DNA from: Bordetella parapertussis
Lineage (GTDB): Bacteria; Pseudomonadota; Gammaproteobacteria; Burkholderiales; Burkholderiaceae_C
DNA: 35,357 nt
NCBI GenBank assembly: GCA_945888535.1
Contig: CAMDAN010000016.1
Span: forward strand, 1 to 35,357
Direction: 5' to 3'
In this document: in pieces, positions 1 to 7,801 of the stretch
How the letters are laid out: each line of letters begins with the position of its first letter
Position numbering within the stretch: position 1 is the first letter of the stretch
Translations under genes and position numbers: made by a program
The notes under the pieces: model-generated
What the model was told of the DNA's origin: nothing
Database searches by the model: none
What the model saw: only the letters and a program-made list of their open reading frames with translations

Positions 1-746
1 CGCCCCGCCTGCATAAAAGCCAAGTCATTGCGACCCGTGCCGCTGACCCATTCGGGGCACTCTGTCATGGCCGTGGCCAGTTGCGCAAAGCTTGCGCCGT
101 ATTGCGCATCGGCCTCGCCACTGGCCAGGCGGGCGTAGCCGTAGGCCAATTTGGACAGTGGAATGGCGTAATTCGGTGCCGAGCAGCCATCGATGCCCAT
201 TTTCAAGTCTTCAACTTCCATGCCCACGGCCTGCGCCACCGCAGCGCGAATGGCCTGTTGCAAAGGGTGGTGGGGCTCGGTGTAGTCCTCCAAAGACCAG
301 CCCTGTTGCACGCAATGGGCTAGAAATCCAGCGTGCTTGCCGCTGCAATTGTGGTGGCGCTCATCGTACTTCAGGTCGGCAGGCGGTTGTTGATCCATCA
401 AGGTAAACAGTCCGGGAACGTGGCAGCCACAACGCAAGGCGCGGTAGTTAAGACCCACCTTACCCAACATGGACTCGGCTGCTTGCACATGCATTTCTTC
501 ACCGTTGTGGCTAGCGCATAACATGGCTACTTCGGCCTGCGAAAAACCTGCGCGTTCGTGGCCTTGGGCGTTGACAAAGGGCAGGGCTTGCAATGCTTTC
601 AAGGTAGAGCGGGTATAGGTCCACCAATGCGGATCGCCCACCTGGGCCAGAAGTTTGCCGTGCCGATTGACCACGGCAATGGCACCAAAATGCAGGCACT
701 CGGTTAAGCCTGCGCGGCTGAGTTCAATTAACGGTGCAAATTGCAT
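1..746 (-). CDS. Asparaginase II family protein (PF06089-type), C-terminus cut by window edge
   Basis: The minus strand is open from an ATG at 746 to the window edge, giving 248 codons without a stop. The product resembles the Asparaginase_II family (PF06089), whose members are annotated as L-asparaginases hydrolysing asparagine to aspartate and ammonia. Visible family features are an S-T-L-K-A-L-Q-A-L-P segment near residue 50, CASHNGEEMH near residue 78, NCSGKHAGF near residue 135, and GIDGCSAPNYAIPLSKLAYG near residue 195. No signal peptide is seen, so a cytoplasmic enzyme is likely. AAGGG lies about 8 nt before the ATG. The C-terminal part, roughly a quarter to a third of the protein, lies outside the window. 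Activity on asparagine is inferred from the family only. Confidence 0.88.
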   Translation of the reverse strand, partial: MQFAPLIELSRAGLTECLHFGAIAVVNRHGKLLAQVGDPHWWTYTRSTLKALQALPFVNAQGHERAGFSQAEVAMLCASHNGEEMHVQAAESMLGKVGLNYRALRCGCHVPGLFTLMDQQPPADLKYDERHHNCSGKHAGFLAHCVQQGWSLEDYTEPHHPLQQAIRAAVAQAVGMEVEDLKMGIDGCSAPNYAIPLSKLAYGYARLASGEADAQYGASFAQLATAMTECPEWVSGTGRNDLAFMQAG

Positions 747-771
747 CGCTTACCCTTATTTTTCAAAGATT

Positions 772-799
772 TATGTAAGACCAAAGAGATCCATGCCAA
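772..799 (-). promoter_or_regulatory. Candidate sigma-70 promoter for the asparaginase-like gene
   Basis: On the minus strand TTGGCA (799-794) is followed after 16 nt by TACATA (777-772), and the asparaginase-like ATG is about 25 nt further on at 746. The boxes match the sigma-70 consensus at 5/6 and 4/6. This was found by eye in an otherwise gene-free 116-bp gap, so it is only a candidate. Confidence 0.35.
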
Positions 800-839
800 T
801 GCTCGAGGATACTCCGCGCTAGCTTGGCTTTTCGGTCTT

Positions 840-868
840 GGCTCGAACCTGGGACCTACTGATTAACC
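840..868 (-). other. tRNA 3'-half-like fragment overlapping the purM stop codon
   Basis: Read on the minus strand, this segment carries GGTTAATCAGTAGGTC followed directly by CCAGGTTCGAGCC. The first part looks like the 3' side of an anticodon arm plus variable loop, as in tRNA-Thr or tRNA-Asn. The second looks like the 5' T-stem and T-loop. After the T-loop the pairing T-stem strand (expected CCTGG) is replaced by CAAGA, and no D-arm or acceptor stem is found upstream in purM. It is therefore not a functional tRNA. It could be a decayed attachment-site-like remnant or a chance match. Confidence 0.4.
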
Positions 869-1912
869 GACCGTTACCGCGGCATCATTCCCGCGCTCTG
901 CAATCACGCCAATCTCAAAAACCTGTTCGCCGCTGGCGCGAAGAGTGGCTGCGCAGGCGCTCGCGTCATTGGCTGCGATCACAACGACCATGCCGATGCC
1001 GTTGTTAAAGGTGCGGTTCATTTCGGTATCGTCAATCCCCGCGGTAGTTTGCAACCAGGCAAACAACTCCGTTTGGGGCCAGCTGCCTTTTTGGAGGTGG
1101 GCGGCGTAGCCCTCCGGCAGAACGCGGGGAATGTTTTCTAATAAGCCGCCGCCGGTGATGTGGGCTAAGGCTTTGATAGGGTGTTGTGCCAACGCAGCCA
1201 ATACGTTTTTTACGTACAAACGCGTGGGCTCCATGATGGCTTCCTTAAAGGGTTTCCCGTCGAGCGTTACGGGTAAATTTCCTTCTGCGCGTTCAATGCA
1301 CTTGCGTACCAAACTAAAGCCATTGGAGTGCACGCCGTGGGACGCTAATCCCAGAACCACATCGCCTGGCTTGACGTTTTGGCCTGTCAGAATTTTAGAT
1401 TTTTCAACCGCGCCCACCGCAAAACCAGCCAGGTCGTACTCCCCGGCGGGGTACATGCCTGGCATTTCGGCTGTTTCGCCACCAATCAAGGCACAACCTG
1501 AGAGCTCGCAGCCCTTGGCGATACCGCCAATCACGGCGGCGGCGGTGTCAATATCGAGCTTGCCGCAGGCAAAGTAATCTAAAAAGAACAGCGGTTCGGC
1601 GCCTTGAACCAAAACGTCATTCACGCTCATGGCAACCAAATCAATGCCCACGGTGTCATGCATATTCCACTCAAAAGCCAGCTTGAGCTTGGTACCCACA
1701 CCGTCGGTACCGCTGACCAAGACGGGTTCTTTGTAGCGTTTAGGCACTTCAAACAAGGCCCCAAAACCGCCGATACCAGCCAACACACCTTCACGCATGG
1801 TTTTCTTGGCCAAGGGTTTGATGCGTTCAATCAGCGCGTCTCCCGCGTCAATGTCAACGCCGGCGTCTTTGTAGGACAAGGGGCTGGGGGAGGGTTTGGC
1901 AGATGGGATCAT
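863..1912 (-). CDS. purM: Phosphoribosylformylglycinamidine cyclo-ligase (AIR synthetase)
   Basis: The 349-residue product is the usual length for PurM, which converts FGAM and ATP to AIR in cytoplasmic de novo purine synthesis. It begins with the typical [11 protein letters not shown] segment. It then shows [10 protein letters not shown], the signature [15 protein letters not shown] near residue 66, the Mg/ATP-site segment [13 protein letters not shown] near residue 90, and [13 protein letters not shown] near residue 145. [14 protein letters not shown] sits near residue 252, with NNGIGMVVV close to the C-terminus. The gene diverges from the AI-2E-type permease. A G-rich tract on the opposite strand covers its start codon, and its stop codon lies within a tRNA-like fragment. 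Confidence 0.97.
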   Translation of the reverse strand: MIPSAKPSPSPLSYKDAGVDIDAGDALIERIKPLAKKTMREGVLAGIGGFGALFEVPKRYKEPVLVSGTDGVGTKLKLAFEWNMHDTVGIDLVAMSVNDVLVQGAEPLFFLDYFACGKLDIDTAAAVIGGIAKGCELSGCALIGGETAEMPGMYPAGEYDLAGFAVGAVEKSKILTGQNVKPGDVVLGLASHGVHSNGFSLVRKCIERAEGNLPVTLDGKPFKEAIMEPTRLYVKNVLAALAQHPIKALAHITGGGLLENIPRVLPEGYAAHLQKGSWPQTELFAWLQTTAGIDDTEMNRTFNNGIGMVVVIAANDASACAATLRASGEQVFEIGVIAERGNDAAVTVG

Positions 1913-1932
1913 GGGGTGTAATGGGGTTGGGG
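1905..1932 (+). promoter_or_regulatory. G-quadruplex-type motif across the purM start codon
   Basis: On the plus strand four G-runs, GGG (1905-1907), GGGG (1913-1916), GGGG (1923-1926) and GGGG (1929-1932), are separated by loops of 5, 6 and 2 nt. This meets the usual G3+N1-7 rule. Three more G-runs lie just upstream between 1880 and 1894. The G-rich strand is the template strand for purM, and the motif includes the purM initiation codon (1912-1910). Folding and function are not shown by sequence alone. Confidence 0.4.
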
Positions 1933-2003
1933 CTGCTTTGGCTTAGCCCGATAGAATTTAGGCTTGATTTTAAGGGTTCGCCCTGACCCACTTTAAGGTG
2001 CGT

Positions 2004-3080
2004 ATGACCTTGTCTCCCAAAATTGTTGCTGCTTGGTTTGCTATTGCCAGCGTTTTCGCTGCTGCGCTGTGGTTTTTGGCCCCAGTTTTAGCCCCTTTTG
2101 TAGTGGCCTGTGTGCTGGCCTATGCCTTGACGCCTGTGGTGGATTGGGTTGACGCTTTGTGGCGCGGGCGCATCCCCCGGGTGCTGGCGGTTCTTTTAGT
2201 GGAATTGTTGTTTTTGCTTTTAGCCCTCGGACTGCTGCTTTTAATGGTGCCGATTTTGATTAAAGAGCTGCCTTTGATGCGCGATCAGCTGCCTTCTTTG
2301 CTAGACCGCATGAACGCCACACTCCAACCGGCCTTGCTTAAATTAGGTATCCACCTGAGCTTGGACCTGGCCAGCATCAAATCGTTCTTGATGACGTATC
2401 TGAACGCTAATTTTGAAGATACGTTTGGATCAGTGATGGCGTCGGTCAAGCTTGGCGGCAGCGTGGCGCTGGCCTTGATCGGCAATTTAGTGCTGATTCC
2501 TGTGGCCTTGTTTTATTTGTTGATGGACTGGGATCGCTTTATGGGGAGTTTGAGCGCTTTGATTCCTCCGCGTCTGCGGGGTGCGGCGCATAGTTTTCTT
2601 CACGAGGCGGATGATGTTTTGGGTGAGTACTTGCGCGGGCAGTTGATGGTCATGGGCGTATTGGCGGTTTTTTACAGCGCAGGGCTCGCGCTGTTTGGTT
2701 TGGACTTGGCCTTGCCGATAGGTGCGTTTACGGGCTTGGCTGTGTTTGTGCCGTATTTAGGTTTCGGACTCGGCATGGTCTTGGCCTTGTTGGCGGGATT
2801 GTTGGAGTTTTCTAGTAGCTTGGGCGTGAGTTACGCGCTGTTGATGGTGGCGGTGGTTTTTGGTTTGGGCCAATTGGTGGAGAGTTTTTTCTTGACGCCG
2901 CGCTTGGTCGGCCAGCGTATTGGCCTGCATCCCTTGGCTGTTATTTTTGCCTTGTTGGCGTTTGGTCAAATTTTTGGATTTGTCGGCGTCTTGGTCGCTT
3001 TGCCAGTGAGCGCCGTGTTGCTGGTGGCCGTACGCCGATTGCGCTCGGGTTACTTGACCAGTGATTTGTACCACGGCTAA
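2004..3080 (+). CDS. AI-2E transporter family (PerM/TqsA-like) membrane protein
   Basis: The 358-residue protein is rich in long hydrophobic segments: two near residues 8-45, one near 60-85, and several more between about 150 and 345. This matches the AI-2E exporter/PerM family (PF01594). A short soluble region (about 85-145) follows the second helical pair, as usual in the family. Late segments with repeated G-x-P and G-L-x-V motifs, such as GAFTGLAVFVPYLGFGLGM and SFFLTPRLVGQRIGLHPLAV, are characteristic. An in-frame GTG at 1998 lies 6 nt upstream, but AAGG at 1995-1998 sits 5 nt before the ATG at 2004, so 2004 is preferred. Members export varied small molecules, and the substrate here is unknown. 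It sits upstream of hda, as is common in Burkholderiales. Confidence 0.85.
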   Translation: MTLSPKIVAAWFAIASVFAAALWFLAPVLAPFVVACVLAYALTPVVDWVDALWRGRIPRVLAVLLVELLFLLLALGLLLLMVPILIKELPLMRDQLPSLLDRMNATLQPALLKLGIHLSLDLASIKSFLMTYLNANFEDTFGSVMASVKLGGSVALALIGNLVLIPVALFYLLMDWDRFMGSLSALIPPRLRGAAHSFLHEADDVLGEYLRGQLMVMGVLAVFYSAGLALFGLDLALPIGAFTGLAVFVPYLGFGLGMVLALLAGLLEFSSSLGVSYALLMVAVVFGLGQLVESFFLTPRLVGQRIGLHPLAVIFALLAFGQIFGFVGVLVALPVSAVLLVAVRRLRSGYLTSDLYHG

Positions 3081-3115
3081 ACACCAAAGCTAAAAACCAT
3101 AGCCAAACAAACAGC

Positions 3116-3802
3116 ATGCAGCAAATCGCGCTTGACATCGGTATTTCCCATGGGCCTTCGGTTGCCAATTTTTTTGCGGGACCGAATGCGGCGGCTTTGC
3201 AGCACGTGCAATTTTGGTTGGGTTCCAAAGCCGCCTCGGCTTTGCGCTCGCCCGTACCGACCTATTTTTGGGGGCCCAGCGGCAGCGGAAAAAGCCATTT
3301 GCTGAAAGCGGCGCGGGAGGGCTTGCGAGAGCAGGGCGCGGTGGTGGGCTGGTTGGATGCGTCGGTGATGTCGCCTCCCGAGTTTGATGAAACGTGGGCA
3401 GCTGTATTGATGGACGATGTCCATCTGTTTACCGCCTCGCAGCAACACACCGCTTTTAACTGGTTTGTCCACGCCCAAACCTTGCAACGCCCGGTGATTG
3501 CCGCAGGCGAATGGAGCCCGGCGGAGTTGAAGCTGCGCGATGATTTGCGAACGCGCTTGGGTTGGGGCCATGTGTTTGGTCTGCAACTCTTGAGCGAAGA
3601 GCAGTCCCGCGCGGTGCTGCGCCAAGCCGCGGATGCGCGGGGTTTGTTTCTGAGTGATGAGGTCATGGACTTCACTCTACGCCGCTTTAGCCGCGATTTG
3701 GGCAGCCTGATGGAGCTGCTTGATTTATTGGACCGCTACGCTTTGCAAACCAAACGCGCCATTACGATTCCTTTAATTAAATCTATGCTGGAGACTGCAT
3801 GA
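3116..3802 (+). CDS. hda: DnaA regulatory inactivator Hda (DnaA-like AAA+ protein)
   Basis: The 228-residue product is a short DnaA-like AAA+ ATPase without the DnaA DNA-binding domain, the size expected for Hda. Known Hda works with the DNA-loaded sliding clamp to stimulate ATP hydrolysis by DnaA and prevent re-initiation. The N-terminal MQQIALDI could include a clamp-binding peptide, as in Hda proteins. Walker A GPSGSGKS is at residues 53-60 and a Walker B-like VLMDDVHLF is near residue 100. Arginines typical of sensor regions follow near 145-150 (RDDLRTRLGWG). The stop overlaps the next gene's ATG in an ATGA arrangement, which suggests translational coupling. Confidence 0.92.
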   Translation: MQQIALDIGISHGPSVANFFAGPNAAALQHVQFWLGSKAASALRSPVPTYFWGPSGSGKSHLLKAAREGLREQGAVVGWLDASVMSPPEFDETWAAVLMDDVHLFTASQQHTAFNWFVHAQTLQRPVIAAGEWSPAELKLRDDLRTRLGWGHVFGLQLLSEEQSRAVLRQAADARGLFLSDEVMDFTLRRFSRDLGSLMELLDLLDRYALQTKRAITIPLIKSMLETA

Positions 3803-4485
3803 CCTTGCCCAAGCTCGCTTTGTTTGACCTGGACCACACCTTGTTGCCCATTGACTCGGACTACACCTGGGGCCAGTTCACCGCGGACTTAGGTTGGAAC
3901 GATCCGGTCGAGTTCGCCCGCCAAAACGATGCCTTTTATACCCAATACAAAGCCGGTACCTTGGATATTTACGAATACGCGCGTTTCGCAACCGGCGCCA
4001 TGGTTCGCCAAGGGGAGGCCAAGTCGCTGGCAGCGCATGCCGATTACATGCGCGAGGTGATTGCCCCGGCGCTCAAACCCCAAGCGCTTGCGTTGGTGCA
4101 ACAACACAAAGCGGAAGGCGCTACGGTGATCGTGGTGACGGCGACCAATGCCTTCGTGACCGCTCCGATTGCCAAGGCCTTGGGCGCAGATGAGCTGATG
4201 GCTGTGGATTTGGAGCGGGATATCTCCCAAGGAGGAACGGGCTGGTATACCGGTGAAGTTCGCGGGATTCCGACCTTTCGCGAAGGCAAGGTGGCGCGTG
4301 TGGAAGAATGGCTCACAGCTCGCGGTTTGGATTGGGCAAGCGTTCACAGCACTTTTTATTCGGATTCCATCAACGATTTGCCCCTGCTTGAGAAGGCCAA
4401 TGTGCCGGTAGCAACCAATCCAGATGACCCTTTGCGTGCGATCGCTCAAGACCGCGGATGGCGCATACTCGAGCTGTTTAGATAA
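3799..4485 (+). CDS. HAD-superfamily hydrolase, subfamily IB (phosphoserine-phosphatase-like)
   Basis: The 228-residue protein carries all HAD motifs. The nucleophile and acid/base aspartates are D10 and D12 in LFDLDHTLLP, a VVTATN motif II is near residue 112, and a SDSINDLPLL motif IV is near residue 193. The helical cap follows motif I, as in HAD-IB phosphatases related to SerB. Such proteins hydrolyse phosphomonoesters in the cytoplasm. The substrate cannot be read from sequence, and this conserved Burkholderiales gene between hda and pcnB is usually annotated only as HAD-IB hydrolase. It starts inside the hda stop codon (4-nt overlap), and pcnB begins about 50 nt after its stop. Confidence 0.9.
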   Translation: MTLPKLALFDLDHTLLPIDSDYTWGQFTADLGWNDPVEFARQNDAFYTQYKAGTLDIYEYARFATGAMVRQGEAKSLAAHADYMREVIAPALKPQALALVQQHKAEGATVIVVTATNAFVTAPIAKALGADELMAVDLERDISQGGTGWYTGEVRGIPTFREGKVARVEEWLTARGLDWASVHSTFYSDSINDLPLLEKANVPVATNPDDPLRAIAQDRGWRILELFR

Positions 4486-4537
4486 GCGCCAATATTTGGC
4501 CGGGCTGGGTGCGTTGGCACCGGCCCCACAAGGACCT

Positions 4538-6097
4538 ATGATAAAAAAATTGATTCACAAACTGCTGGGAAAAAGCAGTTCCCCTGCCGCAACGGCAGGA
4601 AAACCGGACTTTGGCAAACGGGTTGAAGTCCCGGTGAAAGTTCATGGAATTGACGTGACTTTGGTTGATGAGCGGGCCATGAATGTGGTTCGAACGCTGC
4701 AAAACGCTGGCTTTGTGGCCTATATCGTGGGCGGTGCGGTGCGCGATTTGTTGCTCGGGCTGCGGCCTAAAGATTTTGACGTAGCGACAGATGCAACCCC
4801 CGAAGAAGTCAAAAACCTGTTTCGCCGCGCCTTCATCATCGGTCGGCGGTTTCGGATTGTTCATGTGGTGTACGGCCGCGGGCGAGAGCATGAGGTGATT
4901 GAAGTCTCAACCTTTCGGGCTTACTTAGATAACGCCGCTGCTGAGCAGGTGCGTGGCAATGAAAAAACCAGTAAGAGTGAGCTCGCGGGAATGAAACACG
5001 CGGTGGACTCCACCGGACGCGTGCTGCGAGACAACGTCTGGGGCCCGCAAGAGGAAGATGCGGTACGCCGAGATTTCACCATCAACGCCATGTACTACGA
5101 CCCGCAAACCGAACTGGTGGTGGACTACCACGGTGGTTTGAAAGATGCAAAAAACAAAACATTGCGCATGATTGGCGACGCCGCTACGCGCTACCGCGAA
5201 GACCCAGTTCGTATTATTCGCGCCGTACGTTTTGCTGCCAAGTTGAACCCCTTGGGTTTTAAGTTAGATGCCAAAACAGCAGGGCCTTTGGTGAAATCGC
5301 AGCAGTTGTTGGCGGATGTTCCGCAAAGCCGTTTGTTTGATGAGATGCTGAAGTTGCTGCAAACGGGACACGCCTTGGCATCCATTGCCCAACTCAAAAA
5401 ACTCGGTTTGTCCCGGGGAATTTATCCGCTGCTTGACGTGGTGGTTGTGCGGGCAGAAACGCCGTTTGTCACCTCTGCTTTGCAAGACACCGACCGCCGT
5501 GTAGGTGAAGGCAAGCCGGTGGCGCCTAGCTTTTTGTTGGCATGCGTGTTGTGGGCCGATGTCCGCGACGGTTGGGCAGAGCGCTTGGAGCAACGCCAGC
5601 ATTCGCACCCTGCGCTGCAAGATGCGATTGACGATGTTTTTAATGCCCGCATTGGCGATGTCTCGGGTCGCGGAAAGCTTGCCGGTGATATGCGTGAAAT
5701 TTGGATGATCCAGCCGCGCTTTGAAAAGCGCGTTGGTAGCGCACCGTTTGGCTTGGTACAACAAGAGCGTTTTCGGGCGGCCTTTGATTTCATGCGCCTT
5801 CGCGCTGACATCGGTGAGGTGGATGAAGCTTTGGCGGACTGGTGGCAAGAGTTCAGTACGGGCGACGACCAGTACCGCGAAGACTTGGTCGACCAGGTTC
5901 GACAAGAAACGCAAAAGCGGCCCCGCGCCCCCAAGATGCAGCGTGCGCCTGCGCCAGTGGACCGGCCCGATGCTGCGCCGGGGGGTGAGATAACTGAAGA
6001 CGCAGCGCCTAAAAAACGCCGCCGTCGTCGACGCACAGGCGGCCCTAGCGGCTCCAGCGGCTCTGCTGCCCCCGACAGCAGTGACGCGGGTCTTTGA
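4538..6097 (+). CDS. pcnB: Poly(A) polymerase I
   Basis: The 519-residue protein is a class II nucleotidyltransferase of the PcnB type, which adds poly(A) tails to RNA 3' ends and promotes decay. The catalytic head shows GGAVRD at residues 65-70 and the metal-binding D-F-D at 79-81. IGRRFRIVHV, typical of poly(A) polymerases, follows near residue 104, and RRDFTINAM near 180. The RNA-binding and arm domains follow. The C-terminus is disordered and basic, with KKRRRRRR, as in other betaproteobacterial PcnB. The reading frame is open from 4424, but AAGGA at 4530-4534 just before the ATG at 4538 and overlap with the HAD gene support 4538 as the start. Confidence 0.95.
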   Translation: MIKKLIHKLLGKSSSPAATAGKPDFGKRVEVPVKVHGIDVTLVDERAMNVVRTLQNAGFVAYIVGGAVRDLLLGLRPKDFDVATDATPEEVKNLFRRAFIIGRRFRIVHVVYGRGREHEVIEVSTFRAYLDNAAAEQVRGNEKTSKSELAGMKHAVDSTGRVLRDNVWGPQEEDAVRRDFTINAMYYDPQTELVVDYHGGLKDAKNKTLRMIGDAATRYREDPVRIIRAVRFAAKLNPLGFKLDAKTAGPLVKSQQLLADVPQSRLFDEMLKLLQTGHALASIAQLKKLGLSRGIYPLLDVVVVRAETPFVTSALQDTDRRVGEGKPVAPSFLLACVLWADVRDGWAERLEQRQHSHPALQDAIDDVFNARIGDVSGRGKLAGDMREIWMIQPRFEKRVGSAPFGLVQQERFRAAFDFMRLRADIGEVDEALADWWQEFSTGDDQYREDLVDQVRQETQKRPRAPKMQRAPAPVDRPDAAPGGEITEDAAPKKRRRRRRTGGPSGSSGSAAPDSSDAGL

Positions 6098-6109
6098 TTT
6101 TCAAGCGCC

Positions 6110-6586
6110 ATGCTAGAGCGTTCGTCTGTAGTTGCGACAGTAGGGTTAGGGGCTAACCTCGGTAATCCTCAGGCCGCAGTTGCTGGCGCGATTGCATCGC
6201 TTGCCGCGTTGGACGGTGTAAAGCTAGTAGCCCAGTCGGCGTTCTACCGCAGTGCGCCCATTGATTCGAGCGGCCCAGACTATGTCAATGCGGTGGTACA
6301 ACTCCAAACAACCCTAACTGCCCCTGAACTCTTGGCACAGTTGCAAACCATAGAGCAGGGCGCAGGACGCGAGCGGCCTTACCGCAATGCCCCGCGAACC
6401 TTGGATTTAGATATTTTGTTGTTTGGGGATGCCAGCATTCAAAGCAAGTCTTTGACCGTGCCACACCCCCGGATGTGGCAACGTGCTTTTGTGTTGCTGC
6501 CTTTGGCTGAGATTGCGCCAGCGCTTGTGAGTGCCGCGCTGTTGGATTCGGTAAAGGACCAAGCGCTCGTGCGCCTGGTTCCTTAA
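6110..6586 (+). CDS. folK: 2-amino-4-hydroxy-6-hydroxymethyldihydropteridine pyrophosphokinase (HPPK)
   Basis: The 158-residue product matches HPPK, which transfers pyrophosphate from ATP to 6-hydroxymethyl-dihydropterin in folate synthesis. Diagnostic parts are GLGANLGNP near residue 12, the FYRSAPID loop near residue 45, PDYVNAVVQL near residue 55, and the ATP/metal motif RPYRNAPRTLDLDILLFG near residues 91-108, which includes the metal-binding D-L-D. PHPRMWQRAFVLLPLAEIAP closes the fold. It follows pcnB by 12 nt and is probably co-transcribed. It converges on the dehydratase-like gene 14 nt further on. Confidence 0.95.
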   Translation: MLERSSVVATVGLGANLGNPQAAVAGAIASLAALDGVKLVAQSAFYRSAPIDSSGPDYVNAVVQLQTTLTAPELLAQLQTIEQGAGRERPYRNAPRTLDLDILLFGDASIQSKSLTVPHPRMWQRAFVLLPLAEIAPALVSAALLDSVKDQALVRLVP

Positions 6587-6592
6587 CCCGAA

Positions 6593-6607
6593 GCCTTACC
6601 TCAAGGC
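6593..6607. terminator. Small hairpin between convergent folK and dehydratase-like gene
   Basis: GCCTT (6593-6597) and AAGGC (6603-6607) can pair around a 5-nt loop at the junction of two convergent genes, where a bidirectional terminator would be useful. The stem is only 5 bp and no strong T-run follows on either strand. It overlaps the stop codon of the minus-strand gene. Weak candidate. Confidence 0.2.
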
Positions 6608-7791
6608 AAGATCGGGTGGTGCGTCATGTCCAAGTGCAATGCGGTACCGGTGTAGGGGTTGGCCAAGGCGACTTCTTCGTTGAGCTCTACACCTAAACCA
6701 GGCGCGGTCGGCGGGATGATGTAGCCGTTTTCCCATTGGATGGGTTTTTTCAAAATCTCGGTGTGAAAGCTTTTCCAATCCAAAATACTTTCTTGGATCA
6801 GGAAATTGGGGCTGCAAGTGGCCAATTGGATGTTGGCTGCACCAACCACCGGGCCGCAGTACAGGTGGGGCGCAATTTGCACGTGGTAAGCCTCGGCCAT
6901 GGAGGCAATTTTTTTGCCTTCCAAAATACCACCTACGCGGCCCAAGTTCATCTGCAATATCGCAGCAGCACCTTCTTCAAGCACACGAACAAATTCCCAT
7001 TTCGTGGTGAGGCGCTCACCTGCTGCCACTGGAATGGTGGTGCCACGGGCAACCTTGCCCATCTCGCGTTGGTTGTCTGGTGGAATGGGTTCTTCAAACC
7101 ACAAAGGATCAAACGGCTCGAGACGCCGCGCCAAGCGAATCGCTCCGGCAGCGCTCATTTGTCCGTGGGTCCCAAACAGCAAATCGGCTTTAGTTCCCAC
7201 CGCTTCGCGCAACATGCGACAGAAGGTTTCAGAGCGATCGAGTTCTGTCAAAGACAACTGGCGACCGTCGTAAATGGAGTAAGGCCCAGCGGGGTCAAAT
7301 TTGAGAGCGGTAAAGCCCATTTTGAGATATTCCGCAGCCCGCTCTGCGGCCAAAATCGGATCGGCGTACACATTGGTTTTATCGCCGTCTTTGGGATAAA
7401 TATAGGTGTAGCTGCGCAGTTTTTCGTGCACTTGGCCGCCTAAGAGTTTGTAGACGGGCTTGTTCACGTCTTTGCCGACGATGTCCCAGCAGGCCATCTC
7501 AATGCCACTCAAAATCCCCATCATCGATACATCAGGGCGCTGAATAAAACCACTGCCGTACACGCCGCGCCAAATGCGTTCGATATCGTAGGGGTCTTTT
7601 CCAATGACGCAGCGTTCCACCACATCTTTGACCATTTGCTCGACCACACTCGGGTGAAACGGCAGGCTGTAGACCTCGCCGAGGCCTTCAATGCCTTCGT
7701 CGGTGATCAGTTTTAAAAAGACGAAATACCGCCCTCCAAATCCAGGAGGTGGGTTTCCGACAACAAAGGTTTTGACGTCTGTGATTTTCAT
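6601..7791 (-). CDS. Enolase-superfamily protein (mandelate racemase/muconate lactonizing type), sugar-acid-dehydratase-like
   Basis: The 396-residue protein has the MR/MLE layout: an N-terminal capping domain (about 1-120) and a (beta/alpha)7beta barrel. It resembles galactonate-dehydratase-like members in ALKFDPAGPY (162-171), WFEEP (231-235), AAGER (256-260), LGRVGG (283-288) and IAPH (306-309). These enzymes abstract a proton next to a carboxylate and often dehydrate sugar acids using Mg. At the first metal-ligand position, where relatives such as DgoD have D-x-H, this protein has G207-T-H209. It may use a different ligand or have a shifted activity. It is the last gene of the minus-strand oxidoreductase operon, 10 nt after the second aldehyde dehydrogenase. 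The substrate is unknown. Confidence 0.82.
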   Translation of the reverse strand: MKITDVKTFVVGNPPPGFGGRYFVFLKLITDEGIEGLGEVYSLPFHPSVVEQMVKDVVERCVIGKDPYDIERIWRGVYGSGFIQRPDVSMMGILSGIEMACWDIVGKDVNKPVYKLLGGQVHEKLRSYTYIYPKDGDKTNVYADPILAAERAAEYLKMGFTALKFDPAGPYSIYDGRQLSLTELDRSETFCRMLREAVGTKADLLFGTHGQMSAAGAIRLARRLEPFDPLWFEEPIPPDNQREMGKVARGTTIPVAAGERLTTKWEFVRVLEEGAAAILQMNLGRVGGILEGKKIASMAEAYHVQIAPHLYCGPVVGAANIQLATCSPNFLIQESILDWKSFHTEILKKPIQWENGYIIPPTAPGLGVELNEEVALANPYTGTALHLDMTHHPILP

Positions 7792-7801
7792 ATTTTTTTA
7801 G

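Noticed and set aside
840..930. A complete tRNA gene at the purM 3' end
   Set aside because: Only the 3' anticodon arm, variable loop and 5' T-stem/T-loop are recognisable. The T-stem is not paired and there is no D-arm or acceptor stem in the flanking sequence.
4424..4537. N-terminal extension of pcnB from an upstream ATG at 4424
   Set aside because: It overlaps the HAD gene, has no homology-like features, and a good ribosome-binding site precedes the ATG at 4538.
5422..6111. Minus-strand ORF (229 codons) opposite pcnB
   Set aside because: It is antisense to the conserved PcnB domains and arginine-rich tail, and its translation shows no domain-like pattern.
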